Assembly: GCF_900129705.1 (NCBI RefSeq)
Contig: NZ_FQWO01000007.1
Span: 1-64,000 of the forward strand
DNA: 64,000 nt
Reading direction: 5' to 3'
From: Flavobacterium granuli
GTDB lineage: Bacteria; Bacteroidota; Bacteroidia; Flavobacteriales; Flavobacteriaceae
The notes beneath the pieces are model-generated. The model saw only the letters and a list, made by a program, of their open reading frames with translations. It made no database searches and had not been told where the DNA came from. The number at the start of each line of letters is the position of its first letter. Position 1 is the first letter of the stretch. This document shows, one piece after another, positions 35,531-44,421 of this stretch. The position numbers and the translations under genes were made by a program.

Positions 35531-38374
35531 ATGGATTCTGAAAAAAAGTGGTCCCAATTCATCAATTGGCTTTTAAAAAAACCAAAAAGTATTGGCTTTT
35601 TCATATCTCTTTTCCTGAGCGTTATTGTTTTTTATATCGTTTCACAACAATATCAAATTGCAAAAAAAAATGAACATCTGGAAATGGATAACTCATTAAA
35701 AGCGATTAATCAAAATATTGACCAATCACTTAAAAACTGTTATACCGCTGCGCTTACACTAGCACTTACGCTCAATAATGACGGTATTCCTGAGGACTTT
35801 GAAGCTATTAGTAAAAAACTATTGCAATCTAATAATAGTATTGATGCTGTACAATTAGTTCCCAATGGTGTCATTCGATATGTTTATCCTTTCAAAGAAA
35901 ATCAAGCCGCTTTAAATTTTGATATTTTAAAATCGAAAGAGCATCAAAAAGAAGCCTTAAAATCCATTACAACTAAAAAAATGTATTTTGCCGGTCCATT
36001 AGAATTAAAACAAGGTGGCATTGGGATTGTAGGGAGATTCCCCGTTTATATCAAAAATAAATTTTGGGGATTTTCGGCCGTCATTATTAAACTGAATACC
36101 TTATTAAAAATATCTGGAATTAACTCGATTAACAAGTCAAAATATTCTTTCCAAATCTCGAATAAAAACCCGCTCACACAAAAAGAAGATTTTTTCTTGC
36201 CCTACGCAGGCGATTTATCTAAGACTTATTATGTAACCAACACAATTCCTGATGGTGACTGGAAACTATATTTGATAGCTAAAAACCCTAATAGCTTTTT
36301 CATTCCGCTTTTGCTACCCGCTGCATTAGGTTTTATTTTGGCAGCTTTATTTGGTTTTTCGATAACATTATTATTAAAAAAACCAGCCGAATTACAACTA
36401 TTAGTCAATGAGCAGGCATCGAATCTTGAAGAAAGTGAAATAAAATTCAAAACTATTTTTGATCAGGCTTCTGTGGGAATTGCTCAGATGGATTATAATA
36501 CCGGAGATTTCATCCAGATTAATAAAAAATACTGCGAAATGCTGGGCTACACTCCATTGGAAATGAAAAATAAAAATTTTCAATCTGTAACCCATCCTGA
36601 AGATTTAGAAACCAGCTTGTCTTATATGAAAAAGCTCAAAGAAGGAAAAATAAGAGAATATTCAATCGAAAAAAGATACTTAACCAAATCTGGCGGAGTC
36701 TTTTGGGGAAAACTTTCCATTTCTCCTTTTTGGGAAACAAATCAAAAAAACACAACTCACATTGCAATTGTTGAAGACATAACATTAAGAAAAGAAAACG
36801 AGAATTTAATTCAAAAAAGTCAATTGCGATTTAAAAGTTTATTTAACAACTCTCCTGTAGCGCTTTGGGAACAAGATTATTCAGCTGTAAAAAAGCATCT
36901 AGAATCCCTGAATCTGATTAACGAAAGCCCAGAAAAAGTTTCTCTTTATTTAAATACAAATCCTGATTTACTATTAAAATGTTTCTCATTGGTAAAAGTT
37001 ATTGATGTCAATAAACAATGTCTTATTCAATATGCTCCAAGAACCAAAGAGGAAATCCTCAATAATAACAGCATTATTTTTGACAAAGAAGCCATTCCTT
37101 CTTTTACAAAACATCTGATAGCGATTTGTAAAGGGCAAAATTATTTAAAAATGGATGCCCAAATAAAAAACCCAAAAGGAGAAATAAGAGATATCAATCT
37201 TATTTATAGCGTGGTCAAAGGCTATGAAGAAACGCTGGAAAGAGTCATCATATCTACGGAAGATATTACTGATCGAAAAAAAGATGAAAAACTGATTTTA
37301 AATTCACAGCAAAAAATCGAATCCCTTATAAACACTATAGACGGAATCGTTTGGGAATGTGATATTCAAACCTTACATTTTAATTTCATCAGTAAAAAAG
37401 TAGAAAACATCTTAGGATATACAGCTGACGAATGGTTAGCATGTCCCACTTTTTGGCAGGATCACATCTATGCTGATGATCGTGAGCATGTGTTAAAATA
37501 CTGCTCGGACAAAGTCATTGAAAATTTAGACCATGATTTTGAATATCGAATGGTGGCCAAGAACGGTGCTATAGTCTGGCTAAGAGACATCGTAAATATC
37601 GTCTATGAAAACAAACAAGCCTTGAGTATGCGCGGTATTATGATTGACATAACTAAAACCAAAGAAATCGAAAAAGATTTGAACAATTCCTTCCATTTGG
37701 TCAACGAACAAAATAAGCGATTATTAAATTTTTCATATATCGTTTCACACAATTTAAGATCGCATACCAGCAATATTTCATCTATCATTAATTTGATTGA
37801 AACTTCAGAATCCGAAGAAGAAACCAAAGAAATGGTACAATTATTAAAATCAGTTTCAAATTCTCTTAATGAATCTATTTTCAATCTGAACGAAATTGTA
37901 GATATTCGAAAAAACGCCAATTTAATTACCGAAAAACTAAACCTTAAACAATATATTACAAATGCTTTAACCGTTCTTTCGGACCAAATTAAGAATAAAA
38001 ACGCAAGAATTATATGTACTGTTGAAGACACGATTGAAGTGAATTATAATCCGGCCTATCTCGAAAGTATCTTGTATAACCTTCTTTCTAATGCAATTCG
38101 CTATAGCCATATAGAACGAAATCCTACAGTCTCTATTTCTTGTTCTGAAGAAAACAGCAAAAAAATACTGAAAGTCTCAGATAATGGCATAGGAATAGAT
38201 TTAGTCAAAAATGGTGACAAGATTTTTGGAATGTACAAAACATTCAGTAACAACCCTCATTCCAAAGGAATTGGATTATTTATAACAAAAAACCAAATTG
38301 ACGCTATGGGTGGAAAAATAAGCGTAGAAAGCGAACCTAACATAGGAACAACATTTAAAATCTGTATTCAATGA
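35531..38374 (+). CDS. CHASE/PAS sensor histidine kinase
   Basis: This 947-residue sensor has membrane segment 1 (about 20-42), a periplasmic CHASE-like domain (about 60-250), membrane segment 2 (about 256-282), three PAS domains (about 300-420, 425-570 and 590-715, with PAC-type IVEDITLRK and ISTEDITDRK ends), a phospho-acceptor helix with YIVSHNLRSH (His740), and an ATPase domain with NLLSNAIRYS, DNGIGID and GIGLFITK. It senses an external signal and phosphorylates a regulator, almost certainly the one at 38371, whose ATG overlaps its stop as ATGA. Confidence 0.9.
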   Translation: MDSEKKWSQFINWLLKKPKSIGFFISLFLSVIVFYIVSQQYQIAKKNEHLEMDNSLKAINQNIDQSLKNCYTAALTLALTLNNDGIPEDFEAISKKLLQSNNSIDAVQLVPNGVIRYVYPFKENQAALNFDILKSKEHQKEALKSITTKKMYFAGPLELKQGGIGIVGRFPVYIKNKFWGFSAVIIKLNTLLKISGINSINKSKYSFQISNKNPLTQKEDFFLPYAGDLSKTYYVTNTIPDGDWKLYLIAKNPNSFFIPLLLPAALGFILAALFGFSITLLLKKPAELQLLVNEQASNLEESEIKFKTIFDQASVGIAQMDYNTGDFIQINKKYCEMLGYTPLEMKNKNFQSVTHPEDLETSLSYMKKLKEGKIREYSIEKRYLTKSGGVFWGKLSISPFWETNQKNTTHIAIVEDITLRKENENLIQKSQLRFKSLFNNSPVALWEQDYSAVKKHLESLNLINESPEKVSLYLNTNPDLLLKCFSLVKVIDVNKQCLIQYAPRTKEEILNNNSIIFDKEAIPSFTKHLIAICKGQNYLKMDAQIKNPKGEIRDINLIYSVVKGYEETLERVIISTEDITDRKKDEKLILNSQQKIESLINTIDGIVWECDIQTLHFNFISKKVENILGYTADEWLACPTFWQDHIYADDREHVLKYCSDKVIENLDHDFEYRMVAKNGAIVWLRDIVNIVYENKQALSMRGIMIDITKTKEIEKDLNNSFHLVNEQNKRLLNFSYIVSHNLRSHTSNISSIINLIETSESEEETKEMVQLLKSVSNSLNESIFNLNEIVDIRKNANLITEKLNLKQYITNALTVLSDQIKNKNARIICTVEDTIEVNYNPAYLESILYNLLSNAIRYSHIERNPTVSISCSEENSKKILKVSDNGIGIDLVKNGDKIFGMYKTFSNNPHSKGIGLFITKNQIDAMGGKISVESEPNIGTTFKICIQ

Positions 38375-38763
38375 AAAAGAAAGTATGGGTAATTGATGAT
38401 GACCCTATCTACCAAATCATCGCAAATAAAGTAATTCAAAAATCTAAAATGTTTGCAGAGTCTGAATCTTTCAAAAATGGAAAAACAGCTATTGATGCTT
38501 TAAATGGCCTAGTCAAAAATACTGAATTACTTCCGGATTTAATTCTGCTAGACATCAATATGCCCATTATGGATGGTTGGGAATTTATGGAGAAAATGAG
38601 TATTATTAAACCTATAATCAACAAGCAAATTCTTATTTATATAGTAAGCTCTTCCATAGCTCAAGAAGACAAAACAATGGCAAAAAATCATCCAGATATT
38701 TTAGGCTATCTGTCAAAACCACTGTCAATAGATGACTTGGTGCTTATTGCTTCGAATGATTAG
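38371..38763 (+). CDS. Single-domain response regulator
   Basis: This 130-residue CheY-like receiver has the acidic pair D9-D10, acceptor Asp61 (LILLDINMP), a VSSS Ser/Thr position and the YLSKP lysine. There is no output domain, so it acts by protein contact or passes phosphate on. Its ATG overlaps the kinase stop (ATGA), so the pair is translated together. Confidence 0.92.
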   Translation: MKKKVWVIDDDPIYQIIANKVIQKSKMFAESESFKNGKTAIDALNGLVKNTELLPDLILLDINMPIMDGWEFMEKMSIIKPIINKQILIYIVSSSIAQEDKTMAKNHPDILGYLSKPLSIDDLVLIASND

Positions 38764-38817
38764 AAGAGTTTTCTTTTAATCATTCGATTATAATTGGTAT
38801 CAAAAAAAAAAGTTTTT

Positions 38818-39375
38818 TTACTGATTTTGTAATGCTATTTTCCTTTTTATTTCCTCCAAAGTTGCTGTAGTAAAAATCAATTCGTCAATGATTTCTTTTC
38901 TTAAAACATCCAAATCCTCGTATTCAAAATATTTGGCCCATGAATTCAGATTAAAAAGATTACGAATCTGCTTTATTTTCTTTGTTGTTTCAAAACTCGT
39001 TCGCAGAATCGCTTTGCCATCATAATTTGGATTGTTTTTATGTTGATAATTCACGGTTCTCTTCACATAATCAGCCTCTAAATAATACAATTCATCCAAG
39101 GCATTGTCAGGATAAAAATTATCCCATGAAGCATAACCCAACTTAGTTTTAGAAGTTGACTCGGGCTCCATAGGCTCTAAACGCCATTTACTATTGGCTA
39201 ATCTTCCCCAATGATTCGACAATCGATACATTCCCTTAGCAGTATAATAGTAAGAACTCCCGGATTTACTTTGATACTGTATCGATAATCCAGCAATTGC
39301 ATCCAAAGACATTTCATCAAAAACACAAAAGGTATTCTTAAATGAATTAGGGCTAGGTCGAAAGTTTTTTTCCAT
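38818..39375 (-). CDS. Conserved hypothetical protein (185 residues)
   Basis: The ATG at 39375 gives MEKNFRPSPNSFKNTF; a further ATG at 39405 would add 10 residues. The sequence is soluble, with many Tyr and Trp in the middle (SYYYTAKGMYRLSNHWGR, ASWDNFYPD) and a helical C-terminus. I do not recognise a family beyond a vague memory of similar flavobacterial proteins. Confidence 0.65.
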   Translation of the reverse strand: MEKNFRPSPNSFKNTFCVFDEMSLDAIAGLSIQYQSKSGSSYYYTAKGMYRLSNHWGRLANSKWRLEPMEPESTSKTKLGYASWDNFYPDNALDELYYLEADYVKRTVNYQHKNNPNYDGKAILRTSFETTKKIKQIRNLFNLNSWAKYFEYEDLDVLRKEIIDELIFTTATLEEIKRKIALQNQ

Positions 39376-39463
39376 GGGCAAATATAACCAGAAAGCGCAG
39401 AACATGAAAACACAAGTTATAATTGATTAACTTTGCCAATTCAAAATATTAAAAAAAAAGATT

Positions 39464-39712
39464 ATGACTAAAGATGCCGAAGAAAAAATGCTTCAAAAAG
39501 GAGTTTTTACAGGAATCATTGAAAAGGACGAAAACAACAATTTTTTTTGTGGTGAATATCTTTTAGACTATAAAATGGTTATGGCTAAGCACGCTGTTGG
39601 TGATTGGATTACTATAAAATCAATTATTGAAAATCCAAGCGATATCAGTTACAATAAGTACCCTAAAAAGTCAAAAAACTTTGATAAAGCAAACAATAAA
39701 CCACAACAATAA
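39464..39712 (+). CDS. Small hypothetical protein (82 residues)
   Basis: The frame encodes a soluble, Lys-rich protein with GVFTGIIEKDENNNFFCGEYLLDYKMVM and a basic disordered tail. A -7 element TAACTTTG lies at 39428-39435, 29 bases before the ATG. No family recognised. Confidence 0.6.
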   Translation: MTKDAEEKMLQKGVFTGIIEKDENNNFFCGEYLLDYKMVMAKHAVGDWITIKSIIENPSDISYNKYPKKSKNFDKANNKPQQ

Positions 39713-39787
39713 TTTATCAATTAAAATAAATAAAAGCTCATTTTATGATTTTTTTTTTACTACAAAGTAAAAACTTAAAAAAAAGTG

Positions 39788-39795
39788 TACCTTTG
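39788..39795 (+). promoter_or_regulatory. Candidate -7 element for the J-domain/KTSC gene
   Basis: TACCTTTG followed by C matches the TAnnTTTG(C) element, 70 bases before the ATG at 39865. Confidence 0.45.
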
Positions 39796-39864
39796 CAAAA
39801 AATTGTTGATTTTGGAATTATAGTATAATAATTCCATATTAAAAGACAAGTAGTTACCATATTT

Positions 39865-40305
39865 ATGAAAAAAATAGTTGAATACCGCAAGCTGCTAAAC
39901 GTAGACAAAACTGCAGAGTTAAAAGATTTAAAAACCATCTACCGCAATGCGATGAAAGAAGCGCATCCTGATAAATTTCAAGGAGATGAAGCTGGTCTAA
40001 AAGCTGCTGAAGAAAACAGTAAAAAAATTATTGAAGCCTACCATTTCTTGGTAAGTATCAATCCGGAAACGATCAAACAAAACTTACCAGAATATACAGA
40101 AACAATTAGCACTTCAACAATTACGGATTACAAATTCGTTGAAGGTCGATTAATCATCAACTTTTCTAACGGAAGTGTTTATGAATACATTAGTGTACCA
40201 AAAGCAACTTATGTAAAAATGGTAAATGCTGATTCTCCTGGAAGATTTGCAAAAAGACACATTCTTAACTCTTTTACTTGGAGAAAAACAATTAACCAAG
40301 ATTAG
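39865..40305 (+). CDS. J-domain-like and KTSC domain fusion protein
   Basis: This 146-residue protein has an N-terminal DnaJ-like helix bundle (about 1-65) with the HPD tripeptide (KEAHPDKFQ) that stimulates Hsp70. The C-terminal KTSC domain (about 80-140) reads SGTITDYKF-like, then FSNGSVYEYISVP and GRFAKRHI. KTSC domains occur in lysyl-tRNA synthetase-related and RNA-binding contexts; the function of the combination is unknown. A terminator follows directly. Confidence 0.82.
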   Translation: MKKIVEYRKLLNVDKTAELKDLKTIYRNAMKEAHPDKFQGDEAGLKAAEENSKKIIEAYHFLVSINPETIKQNLPEYTETISTSTITDYKFVEGRLIINFSNGSVYEYISVPKATYVKMVNADSPGRFAKRHILNSFTWRKTINQD

Positions 40306-40332
40306 ATTTAAAACAGAATAAATTTAGAAAAG

Positions 40333-40360
40333 CATCCTCATCTCGAGGATGTTTTTTTTT
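40333..40360 (+). terminator. Terminator after the J-domain/KTSC gene
   Basis: CATCCTC pairs with GAGGATG around 5 bases and is followed by nine or more T. Confidence 0.88.
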
Positions 40361-40471
40361 ATGCTCTACTATTTCCTTATTTCAAGTTTAAAAACAAAGA
40401 AAACCATTGCTAATTTAACTTCCTTTTAGTACTTTTAACAGCAGATCTAAACAAACCTAAACTTTTTTATA

Positions 40472-40711
40472 ATGGATGACCCTTGTCGCTTATATAAATC
40501 GCAATACAAAAAAGCAAAAGAAACGCTAGATCAATTATTAGTACAAAAAGCTGAAATCGATTTTAAATTAGAATCAAACCCTATTAGTGCTTCCTTGCAT
40601 AAGGATTTAAGAACAATAAATCTAGAAATCAAAATTACGCAGAACGAGCTAGAACATGCTGAGTCCAATATACAGGATTGTGAACAGAAACACAATCTGA
40701 CTAAAAATTAA
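40472..40711 (+). CDS. Small coiled-coil hypothetical protein (79 residues)
   Basis: A Lys/Glu-rich helical protein (YKKAKETLDQLLVQKAEIDFKL, then LEIKITQNELEHAESNIQ) likely to form a coiled-coil pair of helices, with Cys near both ends. No signal peptide and no family recognised. Confidence 0.55.
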   Translation: MDDPCRLYKSQYKKAKETLDQLLVQKAEIDFKLESNPISASLHKDLRTINLEIKITQNELEHAESNIQDCEQKHNLTKN

Positions 40712-40973
40712 GACAGCTGCTGCGCTACTAATTTACATTCCATATTTTCCAACAAAATTTATCTGTTACACATCAAACTGTAGCAGATTTTGCATGTGCA
40801 ACAATAAATAACAATCTAAATATCAACTAAGACAATATTTCTGCTATTTAAAACAATTACTAATTGAATATGTCAAAAAAATAAGAAACGAATAAAGAGG
40901 TTTTGATTTTTGGCATTGTAAAATATAACAAAAAATTAGCTCACAAAAACATTTATACTTTGATAAAATTAAA

Positions 40974-40981
40974 TACTTTTG
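40974..40981 (+). promoter_or_regulatory. Candidate -7 element for the TlpA-like lipoprotein
   Basis: TACTTTTG followed by CA matches TAnnTTTG, 31 bases before the ATG at 41012. The 300-base gap upstream (40712-41011) holds nothing else recognisable. Confidence 0.45.
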
Positions 40982-41011
40982 CACACTTAACTTAATTAAC
41001 TAAATTAAATA

Positions 41012-41788
41012 ATGAAAAAAATAGTTTTATTACTTTCAGCTACTGTTGTTTTTATTTCTTGTAGCAAAGTCGGAAAAGATGAATTCCTAATCACAGGTAC
41101 TGCAACCGGTATTGAAAACGGGAAAACAATAATCCTGGAAACACCTGATGAAAACGGTATGGGAGTAGTTTCTATCGATACTGTAAAAGTTGAAAACGGT
41201 AAATTTGAAATCAAAGGAAAAGTTACCGAACCTTCTTTCCACATGTTACAATTAGAATCAGAAGCTGGTAAAGCCCCTTATTCTAAAGTTCTTTTTATCC
41301 TGGAAAACGGAGAAATCAATATTGCTATAGACAAAGACAGTATCCATAAATCTAAAGTTTCAGGCACTTACAGCAATGACGAGTATGCTAAATTTAATGA
41401 AGAGATGAAAGTAGTTCAAAAGAAACTAATGGATTTTCAAAATAAAAACATGCAAGCTATGAAAACAGCACAAGAAACTAAAGATACTGCTGTTATCAAT
41501 AATCTAATGAAAGGCTATTCAAAAATACAAGAAGAAGTAGGTGTTGCGTCTAAAACAAAATACACAACTTATTCTGAAACACACCCAAAATCATTCATCA
41601 GTGTTTTAATCGTACAAGGAATGCTTAATGACCCAAGTGCTGATATTAAAAAAACAGAAGCAATTTACAATAGCTTAGATGAAACTTTAAAAAATTCTAA
41701 ACCAGGTAAAGCTATAAAAACGAGACTTACTGAAATGAAATCGCCTTCTGTTGGTGCCAGTGCTCCAGCTGTAGGTGACGCTAAATGA
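41012..41788 (+). CDS. DUF4369-type lipoprotein: N-terminal part of a TlpA-like thioredoxin protein, ended by in-frame TGA
   Basis: This 258-residue frame has lipobox FISCS (Cys near residue 17), a DUF4369-like beta domain (about 24-125: FLITGTATGIENGKTIILE) and a helical linker. It ends at TGA (41786-41788) right after GASAPAVGDAK. The same frame stays open beyond the stop and encodes a complete thioredoxin domain, so the ancestral protein was a membrane-anchored TlpA/ResA-like disulfide reductase of about 393 residues. As written it makes only the non-catalytic half. One base change, a sequencing error or recoding could explain it. Confidence 0.75.
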   Translation: MKKIVLLLSATVVFISCSKVGKDEFLITGTATGIENGKTIILETPDENGMGVVSIDTVKVENGKFEIKGKVTEPSFHMLQLESEAGKAPYSKVLFILENGEINIAIDKDSIHKSKVSGTYSNDEYAKFNEEMKVVQKKLMDFQNKNMQAMKTAQETKDTAVINNLMKGYSKIQEEVGVASKTKYTTYSETHPKSFISVLIVQGMLNDPSADIKKTEAIYNSLDETLKNSKPGKAIKTRLTEMKSPSVGASAPAVGDAK

Positions 41789-42193
41789 ACTTCTAATTTT
41801 TCTGCTCCTAATCCTGACGGAAAAGTCATTTCTCTAAAAGAGAGCTTAGGAAAAGTTACCATTGTAGATTTTTGGGCGTCTTGGTGCGGTCCTTGTCGTC
41901 AAGAAAATCCTAACGTAGTGGCAATCTATAAAGAGTTTCACTCAAAAGGATTAAACATTATAGGAGTTTCACTAGACAAAGATGCTGCTAAGTGGAAAGA
42001 AGCCATTGCAAAAGATAAATTAACCTGGACTCAGGTTTCTAATCTGAAGTTTTGGGATGAACCGATAGCCAAACAATACCAAGTTGAATCTATTCCTGCT
42101 ACTTTTATTCTGGATGCTTCCGGAAAAGTAGTTGCAAAAGACTTAAGAGGCGACGAACTTAGAGCAAAAATCAAAGAACTTTTGGCTAAATAG
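41789..42193 (+). pseudogene. Thioredoxin (TlpA/AhpC-TSA) half separated from its start by TGA
   Basis: Reading on in the same frame gives TSNFSAPNPDGKVISL, the redox centre FWASWCGPCRQ, LNIIGVSLDKD and SIPATFILDASGK, ending at 42193. All parts of a TlpA-like thioredoxin domain are intact, including both Cys of WCGPC and the cis-Pro (IPAT). No good internal start gives a whole domain: the ATG overlapping the TGA runs into a stop after three codons, and the first GTG (41918) lies beyond the CxxC. Either recently inactivated or rescued by read-through. Confidence 0.7.
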
Positions 42194-42214
42194 TCTGTTT
42201 CTTCAATCAAAATT

Positions 42215-42242
42215 AAAATCTCCCTAGTGGAGATTTTTTTTT
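42215..42242 (+). terminator. Terminator of the TlpA-like gene
   Basis: AAAATCTCC pairs with GGAGATTTT around CTAGT, then a T run. Confidence 0.88.
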
Positions 42243-42298
42243 ATTTTATTCAATACCAATACGTTAAAAATAATACTAAAATTAAGTGCAAAATTAGT

Positions 42299-42328
42299 TT
42301 GTAGAAACGAAAACTGTTTCTATATTTG
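42299..42328 (+). promoter_or_regulatory. Consensus promoter of tRNA-Tyr
   Basis: TTG (42299-42301), a 19-base spacer and TATATTTG followed by CA (42321-42330): a complete match to the Bacteroidota consensus. It lies 40 bases before the tRNA. Confidence 0.75.
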
Positions 42329-42367
42329 CACCGCTAACAACAACTAAGTGTTGTACTCAAAGGCTTC

Positions 42368-42451
42368 GGGGAGATACTCAAGCGGCCAACGAGGGCAGAC
42401 TGTAAATCTGCTGTGAAAACTTCGCAGGTTCGAATCCTGCTCTCCCCACCA
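42368..42451 (+). tRNA. tRNA-Tyr (GTA)
   Basis: The acceptor stem GGGGAGA pairs with TCTCCCC. A D arm (CTC/GAG), an anticodon stem GCAGA/TCTGC with loop CTGTAAA (anticodon GTA), a long class II variable arm, and a T arm GCAGGTTCGAATCCTGC follow. Discriminator A at 42448 is followed by encoded CCA. Downstream lies an integrase gene, so the 3' part of this tRNA is the likely integration target of the ICE. Confidence 0.97.
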
Positions 42452-42515
42452 AAAGGGTAAAAGAAGCAAAAAGGCAACTTTTTCAATCTTTTCAAAAACC
42501 CGCAAAAAACGTGGT

Positions 42516-42549
42516 AAAACCTGCAAATCCAAGGATTCGCAGGTTTTTT
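42516..42549 (+). terminator. Terminator downstream of tRNA-Tyr
   Basis: AAAACCTGCAAATCC pairs with GGATTCGCAGGTTTT (one mismatch) around AA, followed by more T. It repeats the TTCGCAGGTT string of the tRNA variable/T-arm region. Confidence 0.8.
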
Positions 42550-42668
42550 TGTTTTAAAGCACTTTTCAATATTTATAAAAACGCTGAAAGTTTCTATGGC
42601 AAAATCGTGGCACATTACCGTGTTCGCAAAATGTGCCACAGAATACCACTTAAACACTAGTAAATACA

Positions 42669-42686
42669 GAGGTTAACGAGGTTAAC
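42669..42686 (+). repeat. Two tandem 9-bp repeats upstream of the integrase
   Basis: GAGGTTAAC occurs twice without a gap, 55 bases before the integrase start. Such repeats near an attachment site may be arm-type integrase or excisionase sites; unproven. Confidence 0.4.
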
Positions 42687-42740
42687 GACTTGTTTTTTTG
42701 ATGCTATAATTCTACATTTATTAATCTAAAAAGTTGAATT

Positions 42741-44051
42741 ATGTTAGAGAGCAGCTTTGGGTTGGTTTTCTTTTTGAAAATCCCCCGCAATGAAAGTAAA
42801 ATTAGAACAGTTTATCTTAGAATAACTGTAGATGGAATCCCTAAGGAAACATCCACCAAACGAAAATGGGACAGCGCCCGCTGGGACCAGAAAACCGAAA
42901 GGGCTATCGGCACCAAAGAAGATGCGAGATCCCTTAACTTTTTTCTGGATTCACTGATTTTAAAAATCAATGAATACAAGACCGACATCATGTACAGCGG
43001 AAAACCGATAACTTCCCAAAAGATCATGGATTACATATTAGGAAACGTTACTCCAAGGGTTAAAGTACTAGAAGAATTTCAAAAACATAATGATGAAATG
43101 ACTGCCTTACTGGGAAAAGGATATGCTAAAGGAACTCTTGATCGTTTTACCATTACGATAAATCATTTAAGGTCATTTATTCGATTTAAATTTAATACTG
43201 ATGATATTGAATTTACAGATCTAAATCTTGAATTTATTAAGGACTTTGAGTTTTACCTGAGAACAGTGCGAAATTGCAGCAACAATACCACGCTTAAATA
43301 CATTGCTAATTTTAAAAAAATTGTCATTCGTGCAATCGATAAGGAAGTCATCCTAAAAGACCCTTTTAAAAACTTTAAAAGCCGAAAAACCAAAATAGTT
43401 AAGAAACCTCTTTCCACACAAGAACTGTATGAATTGGAAAGGCATTATTTTACCACAGAAAGACTTAATGTCGTCAGAGATGTATTTGTATTCCAATGTT
43501 ACACGGGATTGGCTTACATCGACGCATATCAATTAAAAAAAACCGATATCAAAGATGGTATTGACGGGAATTCTTGGATAATGTCTGAAAGACAAAAAAC
43601 GGGTTCTCCTACAAATGTCCCACTATTGCCTCAAGCACTCAAAATAATTAAGAAATATAAAGAACACCCTCTTTGCTTAAAGCGTGGCACCGTTTTACCA
43701 GTTTCTTCCAACCAGAAAATGAACGAGTATCTTAAAGAGATTGCGACTCTATGCGGTTTTCCCTTCACATTAAATACACATATGGCACGTCGAACCTTTG
43801 GAAGTACAGTTACATTAAACAATAATGTCCCCATTAATGTAGTTAAAGAAATGCTAGGCCATGCTTCTGTTAAACAGACGGAAGCCTATGCCATTACAGA
43901 ACAGGTAACTATTGGACGCGAAATGTCACTGCTCAATAAAAGATTGACTAAAACGTCCTTTAAGATGTCCAAAGTAGATTTAGCTGTACTTTCAAGATTA
44001 GAAAAAGATATAAAAACAATTAAGGAAAAATATAATATACCCTCATCTTAA
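42741..44051 (+). CDS. Tyrosine recombinase / ICE integrase
   Basis: This 436-residue protein has an N-terminal arm-binding domain (about 1-95), a SAM-like core-binding domain (about 100-215) and a catalytic domain. Visible catalytic residues are a Lys in QKTG, H347 and R350 (HMARR), H374 (LGHAS) and nucleophile Y383 (TEAYAI). At the first Arg position the sequence is TGLAYID, without Arg, as described for IntDOT-type Bacteroidota integrases. It should integrate and excise the element at the 3' end of tRNA-Tyr, 290 bases upstream. Confidence 0.93.
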   Translation: MLESSFGLVFFLKIPRNESKIRTVYLRITVDGIPKETSTKRKWDSARWDQKTERAIGTKEDARSLNFFLDSLILKINEYKTDIMYSGKPITSQKIMDYILGNVTPRVKVLEEFQKHNDEMTALLGKGYAKGTLDRFTITINHLRSFIRFKFNTDDIEFTDLNLEFIKDFEFYLRTVRNCSNNTTLKYIANFKKIVIRAIDKEVILKDPFKNFKSRKTKIVKKPLSTQELYELERHYFTTERLNVVRDVFVFQCYTGLAYIDAYQLKKTDIKDGIDGNSWIMSERQKTGSPTNVPLLPQALKIIKKYKEHPLCLKRGTVLPVSSNQKMNEYLKEIATLCGFPFTLNTHMARRTFGSTVTLNNNVPINVVKEMLGHASVKQTEAYAITEQVTIGREMSLLNKRLTKTSFKMSKVDLAVLSRLEKDIKTIKEKYNIPSS

Positions 44052-44089
44052 TTCATATACCGGAAACATAAATAAATAGTACAACAAAG

Positions 44090-44122
44090 AGGTTATCTCA
44101 TTAGTTATGAGATAACCTTTTT
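44090..44122. terminator. Bidirectional terminator between integrase and a convergent gene
   Basis: AGGTTATCTCAT pairs perfectly with ATGAGATAACCT around TAGTT, followed by a T run. It overlaps the last codons of the minus-strand gene at 44101. Confidence 0.85.
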
Positions 44123-44421
44123 TCATGTAGTTCAACTTCGCTCCTATAGTCTGGATGGTATGAGGGGCTGTACTTGAAATATCCAAAATCTTGAAGCTGT
44201 TTAAAGTATTTATGGTATGTTGGCAGTGTATTTATGTGCGACAATGCCATTATTTTACTGCGACTAACTTTGATTCTCTGCCATTGTCTCTGCCTGTAAC
44301 CTAAATTTAGAATTGCCGCTAAAATGGCCAGATGCCATACGTTAAGCCTTGAATCATCCATACAAATGGATAAATAGTTCATGATTTGGTCTTCACTTGG
44401 TTTATTTGTCTGATTCATCAT
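44101..44421 (-). CDS. Probable winged-helix DNA-binding protein of the ICE
   Basis: This 106-residue protein has helices and a turn (RIKVSRSKIMALSHINTLPTYHKYFKQL, then DFGYFKYSPSYHP) resembling a winged-helix reader: recognition helix about 50-75, beta wing about 80-95. Its position beside the integrase and overlap of 20 bases with the upstream HTH gene fit a regulator of excision. No exact family is recognised. Confidence 0.65.
   Translation of the reverse strand: MMNQTNKPSEDQIMNYLSICMDDSRLNVWHLAILAAILNLGYRQRQWQRIKVSRSKIMALSHINTLPTYHKYFKQLQDFGYFKYSPSYHPDYRSEVELHEKRLSHN

Noticed and set aside
41786-41788. Selenocysteine codon in the TlpA-like protein
   Set aside because: The TGA is in the interdomain linker, far from the WCGPC active site whose two Cys are intact, and no selenocysteine insertion hairpin is evident.
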